DNA of 64,000 bases from Gemmatimonadota bacterium (GTDB taxonomy: Bacteria; Gemmatimonadota; Gemmatimonadetes; Gemmatimonadales; GWC2-71-9): the NCBI GenBank assembly GCA_029262195.1, contig JAJCZX010000007.1, forward strand, positions 1-64,000, written 5' to 3'. The notes under the pieces are model-generated. The model made no database searches, was not told the DNA's origin, and saw only the letters and a list, made by a program, of their open reading frames with translations. Of this stretch, positions 28,229 to 36,599 are shown piece by piece; within the stretch, counting starts at the first letter, position 1, and the number at the start of each line of letters is the position of its first letter. Both the position numbers and the translations under genes were made by a program.

Positions 28229-28778
28229 TACGGCGTTTACCCCGTCCAAGGCCTTCCTTACCAGAGGAGTGGGTCGGCATTGTGAAAAGCTGACCAGCTT
28301 TGAAATGGCGCTGCGCGATGCGCGAATCGCGTGTTACAACCTTGTTCGCGTGAGTTCGATTTTCCCACCGAATTGCGAAATGGTTTCTGTGGACGATGGA
28401 ACGTCTTATCTAGCGCCGGGTCAGATCCTATTCTCTGTGATCGCCGAATCGGCGACCAACGAACCGTCTCGGGTGGCCACCGCGGCTATCGGGTTGGCAA
28501 CACCGTCGGATCGCAGTCATTACGGTTTCATATCCGAACACCACGCGTTCGGGCAATCCGAGGGCAAAGCGGGGGATTATGCCGAGGATCTGGCAGCCAG
28601 TATGTTGGCGACAGTATTGGGTGTGGATTTCGATCCCCAAAAAGCATGGGACGAACGCAAGGAACAATGGCTGCTTTCAGGGGAAATCGTAAACACCACC
28701 CATCTTAGTTGCGCGGCCGAAGCTGACGACTCTGGTGACTGGTTGACGGTCGTGTCCGCCTGTGTGTTCTGCCGATGA
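28218..28778 (+). CDS. pdaD: Pyruvoyl-dependent arginine decarboxylase
   Basis: The 186-residue proenzyme converts arginine to agmatine. Family features are the N-terminal KAFLTRGVGRH, the self-cleavage region NLVRVSSIFPPNC, where the second Ser would become the pyruvoyl group, and PGQILFSVIAES. The C-terminal half carries YGFISEHHAFGQ and AEDLAASML, also typical. The start is GTG 28218, inside the end of the Fur-family gene. With the next gene it forms the agmatine to putrescine route. Most bacteria use PLP decarboxylases here; this type is characteristic of archaea and a minority of bacteria. Confidence 0.94.
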   Translation: MINNTAFTPSKAFLTRGVGRHCEKLTSFEMALRDARIACYNLVRVSSIFPPNCEMVSVDDGTSYLAPGQILFSVIAESATNEPSRVATAAIGLATPSDRSHYGFISEHHAFGQSEGKAGDYAEDLAASMLATVLGVDFDPQKAWDERKEQWLLSGEIVNTTHLSCAAEADDSGDWLTVVSACVFCR

Positions 28779-29695
28779 ATGATTTTCGCGGGGGCGGGCA
28801 TGTGGTTAAGTCTCTTGATCGATTTCAATGGGGTCCGCCCGCGACGTTCCTGGGTGTTCCTCCAGAGGACGTTTCGTTCGAGGATGCCGAAGTCGTAATT
28901 CTGCCGGTGCCGTATGAGGCGACGGTGTCCTATATGCCGGGCACAAAGTTTGGGCCGGCAGGGATTATTGACGCCTCGCGCTACATTGAGCTTTATGATC
29001 ACGAGTTGGATTCCGAACCGCATACCCAGGGGATTTTTACACTCCCCGAATTGATTCTGGATTCCTCCGGGCCCCAGCAGGCTCTGGTACAGTTGCGCGA
29101 TGTGATGGACGAATTGGTTGCCACCGGAAAATTTGTGATCATGCTGGGCGGTGAGCATTCGCTCTCGGCCCCTCCTATTCTGGCCCATTCAGGTGTTGCA
29201 GATGGCAGGATTAGCGTGCTTCAGCTTGACGCCCATGCCGACCTCCGAGTTGAGTACGGAGGGACACCGTTTTCGCACGCCTGTGTGATGCATCAGGTGC
29301 ACGAAGAGGTAGATCTTGTTCCCGTAGGAATTCGGTCCCTGACCTCTGACGAGATGGAGTTGATTCGAACAAAGAAAATTCCGACGATTTTTTCTCACGA
29401 GCTTACCGATGCCGACCTAATAGAACGAGTACTCAACCTGCTGGGAGATTATGTCTACATCACATTCGACATCGACTATTTCGATCCGTCGCTGATGCCG
29501 TCTACGGGCACCCCGGAGCCGGGAGGCGGAACGTGGCAGCCCACGATGGATTTGCTCAAGAAGGTGTTCGAAGCAAAGAAGGTGATTGGTTGTGATGTTG
29601 TGGAGCTGGCTCCGATTCCGGGGATGGTTGCTCCTGACTTCCTGGCAGCGAAACTGGTACACAAGCTCATCGGTTTTCACCAAATAGGAAAGTGA
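28775..29695 (+). CDS. speB: Agmatinase
   Basis: A 306-residue ureohydrolase that cuts agmatine into putrescine and urea. The manganese motifs are GGEHS (about residues 128-132), QLDAHADLR and DIDYFDPS. The conserved MPGTKFGPAGIIDASRYIELYD near the N terminus fits agmatinase. It overlaps pdaD by ATGA, and the pair is a complete arginine-to-putrescine module; no agmatine deiminase or ornithine decarboxylase is in view. Confidence 0.95.
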   Translation: MNDFRGGGHVVKSLDRFQWGPPATFLGVPPEDVSFEDAEVVILPVPYEATVSYMPGTKFGPAGIIDASRYIELYDHELDSEPHTQGIFTLPELILDSSGPQQALVQLRDVMDELVATGKFVIMLGGEHSLSAPPILAHSGVADGRISVLQLDAHADLRVEYGGTPFSHACVMHQVHEEVDLVPVGIRSLTSDEMELIRTKKIPTIFSHELTDADLIERVLNLLGDYVYITFDIDYFDPSLMPSTGTPEPGGGTWQPTMDLLKKVFEAKKVIGCDVVELAPIPGMVAPDFLAAKLVHKLIGFHQIGK

Positions 29696-29732
29696 TCGGA
29701 ACCGCTTCGGTGGGGACGGCGTTGTAGAGCAT

Positions 29733-30461
29733 ATGTTAGGAGTAGAATCAGTCTCGATATCGATAGCGTTTCTCGCCGGAGTGATCAGTTTTCTTTCGCC
29801 CTGCGTTTTACCGCTCGTACCAAGTTATGTGTCTTTCATCACGGGAATGTCCCTGGATGAAGCCTCCGATCGGCGCTGGGTCGCATTCAGGCACGCTCTG
29901 TTCTTTGTGTCCGGTTTCTCGGTCATTTTCATTGCTCTGGGAGCTAGCGCTACGCTAATTGGGCGTCTACTGAACTTCTATTCGGTATGGCTTGAAAGGG
30001 CGGGCGGGATACTGATCATCGTTTTCGGGCTCTATTTGCTGGGCGCGTTCAACCTCGCCGTTTTTTCGAGAGAGCGCCGTGTCCATCTGCAGGACAAGCC
30101 CGTCGGCTACCTTGGTAGCATGCTTGTCGGCATCGCATTTGGGGCAGGGTGGACTCCATGCATCGGGCCGATTCTGGGCTCGATTCTCATGTACAGTGGT
30201 TCCCAGGCCGATATTACGCAGGGTCTGGTTCTTCTGGGCGGTTATTCGCTCGGTCTGGCGATCCCTTTTCTGATCGCAGCTGTAGCGGTCGATCACTTTG
30301 TCGATTGGTTTAAGAAATACAAGAAGTTCATCCCGATTACCAATAAAATCGCTGGTGGCATTATGGTGGCGATGGGGCTCCTTCTCCTCACCGGTTACTT
30401 CTCAATCCTCGCCGGCTGGCTTCAGAGTATGACGCCCGAATTCATCAGGTCCAGGCTCTAA
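29733..30461 (+). CDS. ccdA: CcdA-type thiol-disulfide carrier / cytochrome c biogenesis membrane protein
   Basis: The 242-residue inner membrane protein has six predicted hydrophobic segments. The two redox cysteines are in FLSPCVLPLVPSYVS (first TM) and AGWTPCIGPILG (fourth TM), the CcdA/DsbD-beta arrangement. It takes electrons from cytoplasmic thioredoxin to periplasmic thiols, for cytochrome c haem attachment or reduction of other proteins. No cytochrome genes adjoin it. A hairpin GCCGC/GCGGC lies just after the stop at 30464-30479 but has no T-run. Confidence 0.92.
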   Translation: MLGVESVSISIAFLAGVISFLSPCVLPLVPSYVSFITGMSLDEASDRRWVAFRHALFFVSGFSVIFIALGASATLIGRLLNFYSVWLERAGGILIIVFGLYLLGAFNLAVFSRERRVHLQDKPVGYLGSMLVGIAFGAGWTPCIGPILGSILMYSGSQADITQGLVLLGGYSLGLAIPFLIAAVAVDHFVDWFKKYKKFIPITNKIAGGIMVAMGLLLLTGYFSILAGWLQSMTPEFIRSRL

Positions 30462-30527
30462 AAGCCGCTCTTGCGCGGCGAGTCCCACCCCCTAGAATTC
30501 ACGGGTATTCTAACTTAGAGGCTGAAG

Positions 30528-31286
30528 ATGATTGGAAGAACTGGTACGCGCATTTCTATTGCGATTGCCGCCCTTGGTTTGTTCGCCTGTGGAGGCGGAG
30601 AAAGCGGCGATACAGAAGAAGCGCGTAATCTGAATCTGCCCCCCGCCGATTCACTTGCCACCGACCTTAATGATCAGGGTGAGGCTGGCGCGGATGACGG
30701 TGCAACCGCAGATGAACCCGAAACTCCTCCTCCTCCGCCCCCGCGTCGGCCGGCAACCCCTCCTACCCTGGAAGCAGGAACGATCCTTGAGCTATTGGCC
30801 GGGGACACTCTGACCTCTCGGCACCATGAAGTTGGCTCCGTGGTTCGAGCATTCAACCAGAATTCGTTGGTGGACTCGCGGGGCAGAGAAGTTATTCCTG
30901 CCGAAGCTGTCTGGGTGGGGACCATAACCGCTATCGCTCCGTCGGGTGGGGAGAATGACGACGGCGTTCTCACAATAGAGTTCACTGAAGTTGAGTTTGG
31001 AGAGCAAATCCTTGAGATTAGCGGGACGCTTGTCTCCAGTGATGCATTTGTGAAAAACCGCGGATTCGGTGCTGGTGATGCCGCTAAAGTAGGGGCTGGC
31101 GCTGTTGTAGGTGGTATCGCTGGCCGAGTTTTGGGCGGTAACACACGCGGTACTGTCATCGGTGCGATCGCGGGAGCAGCAGCCGGAGTCGGAATAATGA
31201 GCGCAACCCGCCCCGAGGATATCATCCTCCCGGCTGGTTACAATGTCGTTATTCAACTTGCGGAAGACATTGTAGCTTCGAGATAG
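30528..31286 (+). CDS. Lipoprotein with glycine-zipper segment
   Basis: The 252-residue protein starts with a signal peptide ending in the lipobox GLFACGGG, so Cys21 is probably lipidated. A Pro-rich linker (six consecutive Pro in residues 66-71) follows, then a beta-rich domain (TILELLAGDTLTSRHHEVGSVV) and, at residues 185-225, a glycine zipper with GAGAVVGGIAGRVLGG and AIAGAAAGVGI. Glycine-zipper lipoproteins are common in Gram-negative outer membranes. The domain order resembles proteins described as 'conjugal/TrbI-like fold', a weak match. Function unknown. Confidence 0.78.
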   Translation: MIGRTGTRISIAIAALGLFACGGGESGDTEEARNLNLPPADSLATDLNDQGEAGADDGATADEPETPPPPPPRRPATPPTLEAGTILELLAGDTLTSRHHEVGSVVRAFNQNSLVDSRGREVIPAEAVWVGTITAIAPSGGENDDGVLTIEFTEVEFGEQILEISGTLVSSDAFVKNRGFGAGDAAKVGAGAVVGGIAGRVLGGNTRGTVIGAIAGAAAGVGIMSATRPEDIILPAGYNVVIQLAEDIVASR

Positions 31287-31337
31287 TAATTCGCAGTTAA
31301 ATGTGGCGGTGCGGTCTGTAATGGGCCGTGCCGTCAT

Positions 31338-33074
31338 TTAGTACCCTACCGGCGTGCCACCCCCGCGAGGATCTGCTACCCCGACCCATCCATTCTCGAC
31401 GGCCATGATCGCAGATATGATACCGATGTACCCGTCTCGCTCGACCACCGTGTGGCCCATCCGTTCCAACTGTCGTATCGTTTTGGCATTCAGGGCATCT
31501 GGTTCGTAGAAGATCTGATCGGGCAGAGCCTGGTGGTGGATTCTGGGTGCCCCGACCGCCTCGACTAGCGACATTTCGAAGTCGATTGCATTCGAAATTA
31601 CCTGTGTGACCGCCGTAATTATTCGGGGGCCTCCGGGTGCACCGAGGATCATAAAAAGTTCGCCATCCTGATCAACGACAATTGTGGGAGTCATCGCGGA
31701 GAGCATTCGTTTCCCGGGCCTGATTGCGTTGGCTTCTCCCTGAATCAGTCCGAATTGGTTCGGCTGCCCAGGGGCTCCGGTGAAATCGTCCATTTCATTG
31801 TTGAGTAAAAAACCCGCGCCCGAGACGACAACTGAACTTCCGTAGCTGGAATTGAGGGTGGTCGTGACACTAACTGCGTTGCCGTCGGCGTCCACGATCG
31901 AGAAATGTGTTGTGTTGTCCCCCTCCCGCAGTTGGGTGCCGAATTCCGGTGTAACCGACGCTGCATTTCGGTTAATCGTCCTATTCAACCCGGCAGCGTA
32001 ATCCTTCGAAAGCAGTCTATCAAGCGGCAGATCGACGAAATCGGGGTCACCAAGGTTGTTGTTGCGGTCGATGAAAGACCTCCTCATCGCCTCAGCAGTG
32101 AGGTGGATCTGCGGGGTGCTTGCAAAGAAGGGCAGGGAATCGAAGCCCTCGAGAATGTTGAGGGTCTCCCCCATCGTTACACCCCCGGAACTTGAGGGTG
32201 GCATAGAGTAGATGGTGTGGTTCCGGTAGCTGACCTCGACGGGGTCACGCCAGGCCACCTGGTAGTCCAGAAGGTCCTGGTGCGTTATCAACCCGCCGCC
32301 GCTCTCCATTTCGGCCACTATAAGATCGGCAACCGGGCCCCGATAGAATCCGGCGGCACCCGAATCGGCGATTAATCCCAGTGTGCGAGCCAGGTCGGGC
32401 TGAACAAAGAGTGTACCTTCTGCAGGGGGTGACCCGTCTGTTAGAAATTTGGCACGGGAGCCTTCAAAACGCATGAAACGTTCGACTTTTGTGTCGGTAA
32501 ATGCTCGGGCCCTGGAAGCGTCCAACGCAAATCCTTCTTCCGCCAACTGGATAGCTGGTTCGATAAGAGCAGACAGCGCCATGCTGCCGTAGCGCTCGTG
32601 GGCTGCTGTAAGGCCGGCAACGCTTCCCGGTACCCCGGATGCAAGATGTCCGATGACGCTCGTTTCGGTGAGTTGTCCGGTGGAATTCTGAAACATATCC
32701 GCCGTCGCCGCCGCGGGTGCTTTCTCCCTGAAATCAAGTGTAACTACCTCTCCCGCGTTGGGGCGATAAACCATGAAGCCTCCGCCGCCGATGTTGCCCG
32801 CCGTGGGATGAACAACGGCCAGGGCGAAACCAACAGCCACCGCAGCATCCACCGCGTTCCCGCCGGCACGCAGGATGCGGGCTCCCACCTGGCTTGCAAT
32901 AGGATGCTCGGTAACTACCATTGCTTGGGAGCTGATGGTGCTTTTGGTCCGGTCCAGCATCGTCCAGTTCGAAGGTACATTCGCATAACTGGGCGGAAAA
33001 TGTGCGGGGCGGGGTTGCCCTGCGGGCGCACACCCGAGGGCTGCAAGCAACATTGTTGCGATACGCTTAGTCAT
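31338..33074 (-). CDS. ggt: Gamma-glutamyltransferase / glutathione hydrolase
   Basis: The 578-residue proenzyme has an N-terminal exported signal (ATMLLAALGCAPAG, lipobox-like). The self-processing threonine is in DNTTHFSIVD, with AVSVTTTLNSSYGSSVV following, and the substrate-binding PPSSSGG is near residue 290. The precursor splits into two subunits and hydrolyses or transfers the gamma-glutamyl group of glutathione in the periplasm. Convergent with the lipoprotein gene; divergent from murQ with 29 bases between starts. Cys15 lipidation is uncertain because the -3 and -2 positions are Ala and Leu. Confidence 0.93.
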   Translation of the reverse strand: MTKRIATMLLAALGCAPAGQPRPAHFPPSYANVPSNWTMLDRTKSTISSQAMVVTEHPIASQVGARILRAGGNAVDAAVAVGFALAVVHPTAGNIGGGGFMVYRPNAGEVVTLDFREKAPAAATADMFQNSTGQLTETSVIGHLASGVPGSVAGLTAAHERYGSMALSALIEPAIQLAEEGFALDASRARAFTDTKVERFMRFEGSRAKFLTDGSPPAEGTLFVQPDLARTLGLIADSGAAGFYRGPVADLIVAEMESGGGLITHQDLLDYQVAWRDPVEVSYRNHTIYSMPPSSSGGVTMGETLNILEGFDSLPFFASTPQIHLTAEAMRRSFIDRNNNLGDPDFVDLPLDRLLSKDYAAGLNRTINRNAASVTPEFGTQLREGDNTTHFSIVDADGNAVSVTTTLNSSYGSSVVVSGAGFLLNNEMDDFTGAPGQPNQFGLIQGEANAIRPGKRMLSAMTPTIVVDQDGELFMILGAPGGPRIITAVTQVISNAIDFEMSLVEAVGAPRIHHQALPDQIFYEPDALNAKTIRQLERMGHTVVERDGYIGIISAIMAVENGWVGVADPRGGGTPVGY

Positions 33075-33103
33075 TTATTGGGATCATCACGTATTTTGAA
33101 AGA

Positions 33104-34030
33104 ATGTCAGAACACGAATTCATAGACCAAAGGCTGACGGAAAAACGCAATCCACGATCAACCGGGATTGATATTGCGTCGGCCGCGGAAATCGTTGATA
33201 TCATCCACGAAGAAGATAAGACGGTTGCTGACGTTGTCCATGCTCAGCGTGATGCGATCGCGCGGACCATTGAACTCGCGGAGACCTCGTTGCGGGCTGG
33301 CGCCAGAGTCATCTACGTTGGCGCGGGTACCAGCGGCAGGTTGGGCGTACTGGACGCGTCTGAGTGTCCCCCGACTTTCGGCGTCGACCCTGGTTGGGTA
33401 GTCGGAGTGATAGCGGGAGGTCGTGATGCCCTGGTCAGAAGTAAGGAAGGTGTTGAGGATGACCGTGAAGCCTCCGTAGCTGCGCTTGCCGAGCTTGAAC
33501 TGGTTGCCGATGATCTTCTCGTCGGGGTTGCCGCCTCGGGATCCACGCCGTTCGTTGCGGCCGCGTTGGCCAGAGCGCGTGAGGTGGGTTGTGCAACGGC
33601 ATTTGTAACCTGTACAACTCCCTTGCGTTCCATTACAGGACTCTGCGACGAACTGATTGAGCTAAGGGTGGGACCTGAAGTGGTAACCGGGTCAACTCGC
33701 ATGAAAGCGGGAACGGCGACCAAAATGGTATTGAACATGATCTCCACAGGGGCGATGGTCCGGTTGGGAAAAGCCTATGGCAACCTGATGGTTGATCTGA
33801 CGGCGACCAGCGCCAAACTTGTGGACCGCGGGAATCGGATCGTAATGGAGGTATGTGGCGTTGATCGTGCGGAGGCCTCTTCGCTTATCGAAGCGGCAGA
33901 CGGCAGCGTGAAACTTGCTATCGTTATTGGATCGAAGCGCTGTTCGAAGGAGGAAGCCGTCGAACATTTGGAGAAAGCTGGCGGGATACTCCGCACTGTA
34001 ATAGGTGATCCTCCTGCGGTGTCGGAGTGA
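33104..34030 (+). CDS. murQ: N-acetylmuramic acid 6-phosphate etherase
   Basis: The 308-residue SIS-domain protein removes D-lactate from MurNAc-6-phosphate. Signatures are the start LTEKRNPRSTGID, VGAGTSGRLGVLDASECPPTF, and GSTRMKAGTATKMVLNMIST. It is the second recycling step after AnmK, whose gene follows with a GTGA overlap, so the pair turns anhydro-MurNAc into GlcNAc-6-phosphate. Confidence 0.97.
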   Translation: MSEHEFIDQRLTEKRNPRSTGIDIASAAEIVDIIHEEDKTVADVVHAQRDAIARTIELAETSLRAGARVIYVGAGTSGRLGVLDASECPPTFGVDPGWVVGVIAGGRDALVRSKEGVEDDREASVAALAELELVADDLLVGVAASGSTPFVAAALARAREVGCATAFVTCTTPLRSITGLCDELIELRVGPEVVTGSTRMKAGTATKMVLNMISTGAMVRLGKAYGNLMVDLTATSAKLVDRGNRIVMEVCGVDRAEASSLIEAADGSVKLAIVIGSKRCSKEEAVEHLEKAGGILRTVIGDPPAVSE

Positions 34031-35139
34031 GCCAACTTGTTGTTGGTTTGATGTCGGGCACGTCAGCTGACGGAGTTGACGCTGCCCTGGTCAGAATGGA
34101 TGACGGCCCCTTGGTTGAACTCGTGGCCTATCATGTCAGGCCCTACGACGAGGAGGAGAGGGGAGCGTTGAGGGGTGCTATTGAACGTGGTGGTGGGCGG
34201 GAATTGTCGCACCTCAATTTCGATATGGCAGGATGGTTCACAGACGCCGTTGAGGCAGTCCTCGTGAAGGGCGGCGCCGCTCCAGAACAACTCGATTTTA
34301 TCGCTTCCCATGGCCATACGGTGTGGCACGAACCGGGCAAAAATACACTGCAACTTGGTGAGGCGGCGGTCCTGGCTGAACGTTTTGGAGTTAGTGTCAT
34401 AAGCGATTTTCGGGTGCGGGACGTGGCTGCGGGCGGGCAGGGCGCCCCCCTGGTACCACTGGTTGACGTTGATCTCTTTTCTGGTTCCGGTGAGCGAGTG
34501 TTACTGAACATTGGGGGAATTGCCAACGTTACGTGGATCCCGGCCCCGCCTGACCGAACCACCGCTGTCGCCTTCGATACGGGCCCCGGGATGACTTTGA
34601 TTGACACCATAGTCCGAGAGCAGTTTCACGGGATGAGCATTGACGATGACGGGGCTCTTGCTGCGTCGGGCACCGTTGATCAGGTGGCTGTCGAGACCCT
34701 TCTGGGGGATTCCTATTTTCGGAAGCCTCCTCCCAAAAGTACCGGTCGCGAGTTTTTTGGAGATGCCTACGCCCGAAGCCTGTGTTCTCGGGTCAGAGAA
34801 CATCACCCTGGCGCCACGGCGCACGATTTTCTGGCAACCTCAGTCGAATTGACCGCGAGGTCTATTTCGGATCACCTGGCCACACTTGACGGGAATCCTC
34901 GCGATCTGGTGATTTCAGGTGGAGGTGCTCGAAACTCCACGCTCGTCAATCGCCTGCGCGTGTTGAATTCGAGAATCGAAGTAAAGTTATTTGATGAACT
35001 TTATTTTGACGGCGATGCCAAAGAAGCTGTGGCTTTCGCGTACCTTGGGTGGTTAACGACCCGAAAAAGTGAAGGCAACTTACCGGGCGTTACCGGCTCT
35101 GCCGGTCCTCGAGTGTTGGGGAAAATAACGCCAGCCTGA
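34027..35139 (+). CDS. anmK: Anhydro-N-acetylmuramic acid kinase
   Basis: The 370-residue ASKHA-fold kinase opens and phosphorylates anhydro-MurNAc. Motifs are GLMSGTSADGVDAALV, SHGHTVWHEPG, LLNIGGIANVTWIP, FDTGPGMTLID and ISGGGARN. GTG 34027 overlaps the murQ stop, which indicates coupled translation of this two-step recycling route. The end is 7 bases from the convergent protease gene. A MurNAc importer (MurP) or NagZ is not in view. Confidence 0.96.
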   Translation: MSQLVVGLMSGTSADGVDAALVRMDDGPLVELVAYHVRPYDEEERGALRGAIERGGGRELSHLNFDMAGWFTDAVEAVLVKGGAAPEQLDFIASHGHTVWHEPGKNTLQLGEAAVLAERFGVSVISDFRVRDVAAGGQGAPLVPLVDVDLFSGSGERVLLNIGGIANVTWIPAPPDRTTAVAFDTGPGMTLIDTIVREQFHGMSIDDDGALAASGTVDQVAVETLLGDSYFRKPPPKSTGREFFGDAYARSLCSRVREHHPGATAHDFLATSVELTARSISDHLATLDGNPRDLVISGGGARNSTLVNRLRVLNSRIEVKLFDELYFDGDAKEAVAFAYLGWLTTRKSEGNLPGVTGSAGPRVLGKITPA

Positions 35140-35146
35140 ACCCGAT

Positions 35147-36592
35147 CTAATCAATGGACTCCAGAAGGGTGCGGGCAAACGAAACGGGGACGCCGTAGAC
35201 GACGTTACCACCGGTGCCATCCAAACCACCCCAGAGTACGGCAACCACCTCGCCTTGACCGTTGAAGATTGGGCTGCCACTGGAACCTTCGGCTCCCCAG
35301 GCATCAAGTTGAATGCGGTCGGATAGAGCCTGGCTAACCGTACCGACTGTAAGAGTGGTCGTCGCGATCTGTCGATTTCCTTCGCCGCGCATCAAGAGAT
35401 CGGTGCCCAGCGGAAATCCGATGACCGCGGCTGGTTGCCCCGGCCGGGCAGCAGACTCCCGTGAAGCCAGGCTTTGTACGGTAGGAACCCCACCTCTTAT
35501 CGGGGCGCGTATTACCGCCAGATCCGCGTCAGGGGAGATCGCCACCACAGTTGCCGCAAACACCTGAGGAGAGTCAGCAAATTTGACCCCTATCCGGGTA
35601 GCCCGTCGATTGCCGTTTGCTCCTGCAACAACGTGCTTGTTAGTCAGCATTGTCCCGTCCGAGCGTACGGCGAAAGCGGTTCCTGTTTCAACGTTGCCGG
35701 GACCAAATTCTACGTAAATCAAAGCCACTGCGCGCTGGTTTGCTTCCCATACGGTATTAAAATCCGTCAGCGCCGCGGCTCGCAGCGAACCCAGTGCTGA
35801 CATGGTTTCGGATAGTTGCTGTTGGAGGCTTGACACGCGTTCGGCATCGCCAGCCAACTGAGCTTCACCGAGACTCGTTTGCAGTCTCCGAACGTTATTT
35901 TCGGACCTCTGGAGGGCGTCCCGCATTCCCTCCATCTGGCCCTCAAGGGCTGCGACCGTCTGGGAGGAAACCGCGAGAACACTGTCTACCCGAGCCTGCA
36001 TCGCCTCAACCGCAGAAGCACGTTCCCTCTGGTTTCTCTGGTCGAGAACAAAGAAAGCCGCGGCCACGCCGACCAGTGCTATCAAAAGGGCGACGGTTAA
36101 CCGCCTTAGCCCCTGCGTTTGTTTCTGCACTTCTATGCGGATCCGTTGAGTCGCCGATTCCTGTGGCCGGGGGGCAGCGGGTTTGGAAGATTGAGAGGTT
36201 TCCCTGGGAGCCTGTTTTTCGCTACCGGCTACCGACGTCCGCGCGACGGCGGGCTGTCCCGATATTCCGTCCGGTTTTGCGTCTTTTACGATTCTGAATT
36301 CAATATTCGGGCCGTTGGCACCGAGTTTAACCTGGTCAGTATCCTCAAGCCTGGTAGTTGCGGAAATCGCGAATCCGTTTACCAGGGTTCCATTACTCGA
36401 ACCAAGGTCTTCTACATGCCACCGTCCATCTCGTAAGACGAATTGGGCATGTTTGGCGGATACGTCGAGATCCTGCTGGGGGTCGAATTGAAAATCGTTG
36501 GCCGGGTGGCGTCCTACGGTGACGACAGGTTTCGGAGAAACAAACTCCACGCCCTGTTTGGCTCCTGACATTACCTTGAGCTGGACCTTCAC
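35147..36592 (-). CDS. FHA-TM-coiled-coil-trypsin-like protease (phosphothreonine reader with periplasmic protease)
   Basis: The 481-residue protein has an unusual domain order. Residues 1-100 are an FHA domain (GRHPANDF, SAKHAQF, LGSSNGTLVNG) that would bind phosphothreonine in the cytoplasm. A Pro/Gln/Ser-rich linker reaches a TM at about 165-183 (LTVALLIALVGVAAAFFVL). Residues 190-275 are coiled coil. Residues 285-481 form a trypsin/DegP-like protease with catalytic His320 (TNKHVVAG), Asp357 (PDADLAVI) and Ser438 (GAEGSSGSPIFN). No PDZ domain is present. It is the last gene of a kinase-phosphatase operon, so the FHA end may tie periplasmic proteolysis to the kinase. Topology is inferred from the charge pattern (QGLRRL before, DQRNQRER after the TM). 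Confidence 0.88.
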   Translation of the reverse strand: MKVQLKVMSGAKQGVEFVSPKPVVTVGRHPANDFQFDPQQDLDVSAKHAQFVLRDGRWHVEDLGSSNGTLVNGFAISATTRLEDTDQVKLGANGPNIEFRIVKDAKPDGISGQPAVARTSVAGSEKQAPRETSQSSKPAAPRPQESATQRIRIEVQKQTQGLRRLTVALLIALVGVAAAFFVLDQRNQRERASAVEAMQARVDSVLAVSSQTVAALEGQMEGMRDALQRSENNVRRLQTSLGEAQLAGDAERVSSLQQQLSETMSALGSLRAAALTDFNTVWEANQRAVALIYVEFGPGNVETGTAFAVRSDGTMLTNKHVVAGANGNRRATRIGVKFADSPQVFAATVVAISPDADLAVIRAPIRGGVPTVQSLASRESAARPGQPAAVIGFPLGTDLLMRGEGNRQIATTTLTVGTVSQALSDRIQLDAWGAEGSSGSPIFNGQGEVVAVLWGGLDGTGGNVVYGVPVSFARTLLESID

Positions 36593-36599
36593 CGATCGT

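Noticed and set aside
33313..33747. Antisense 144-codon frame within murQ
   Set aside because: Shadow of murQ, rich in Ser, Thr and Pro, no independent signals.
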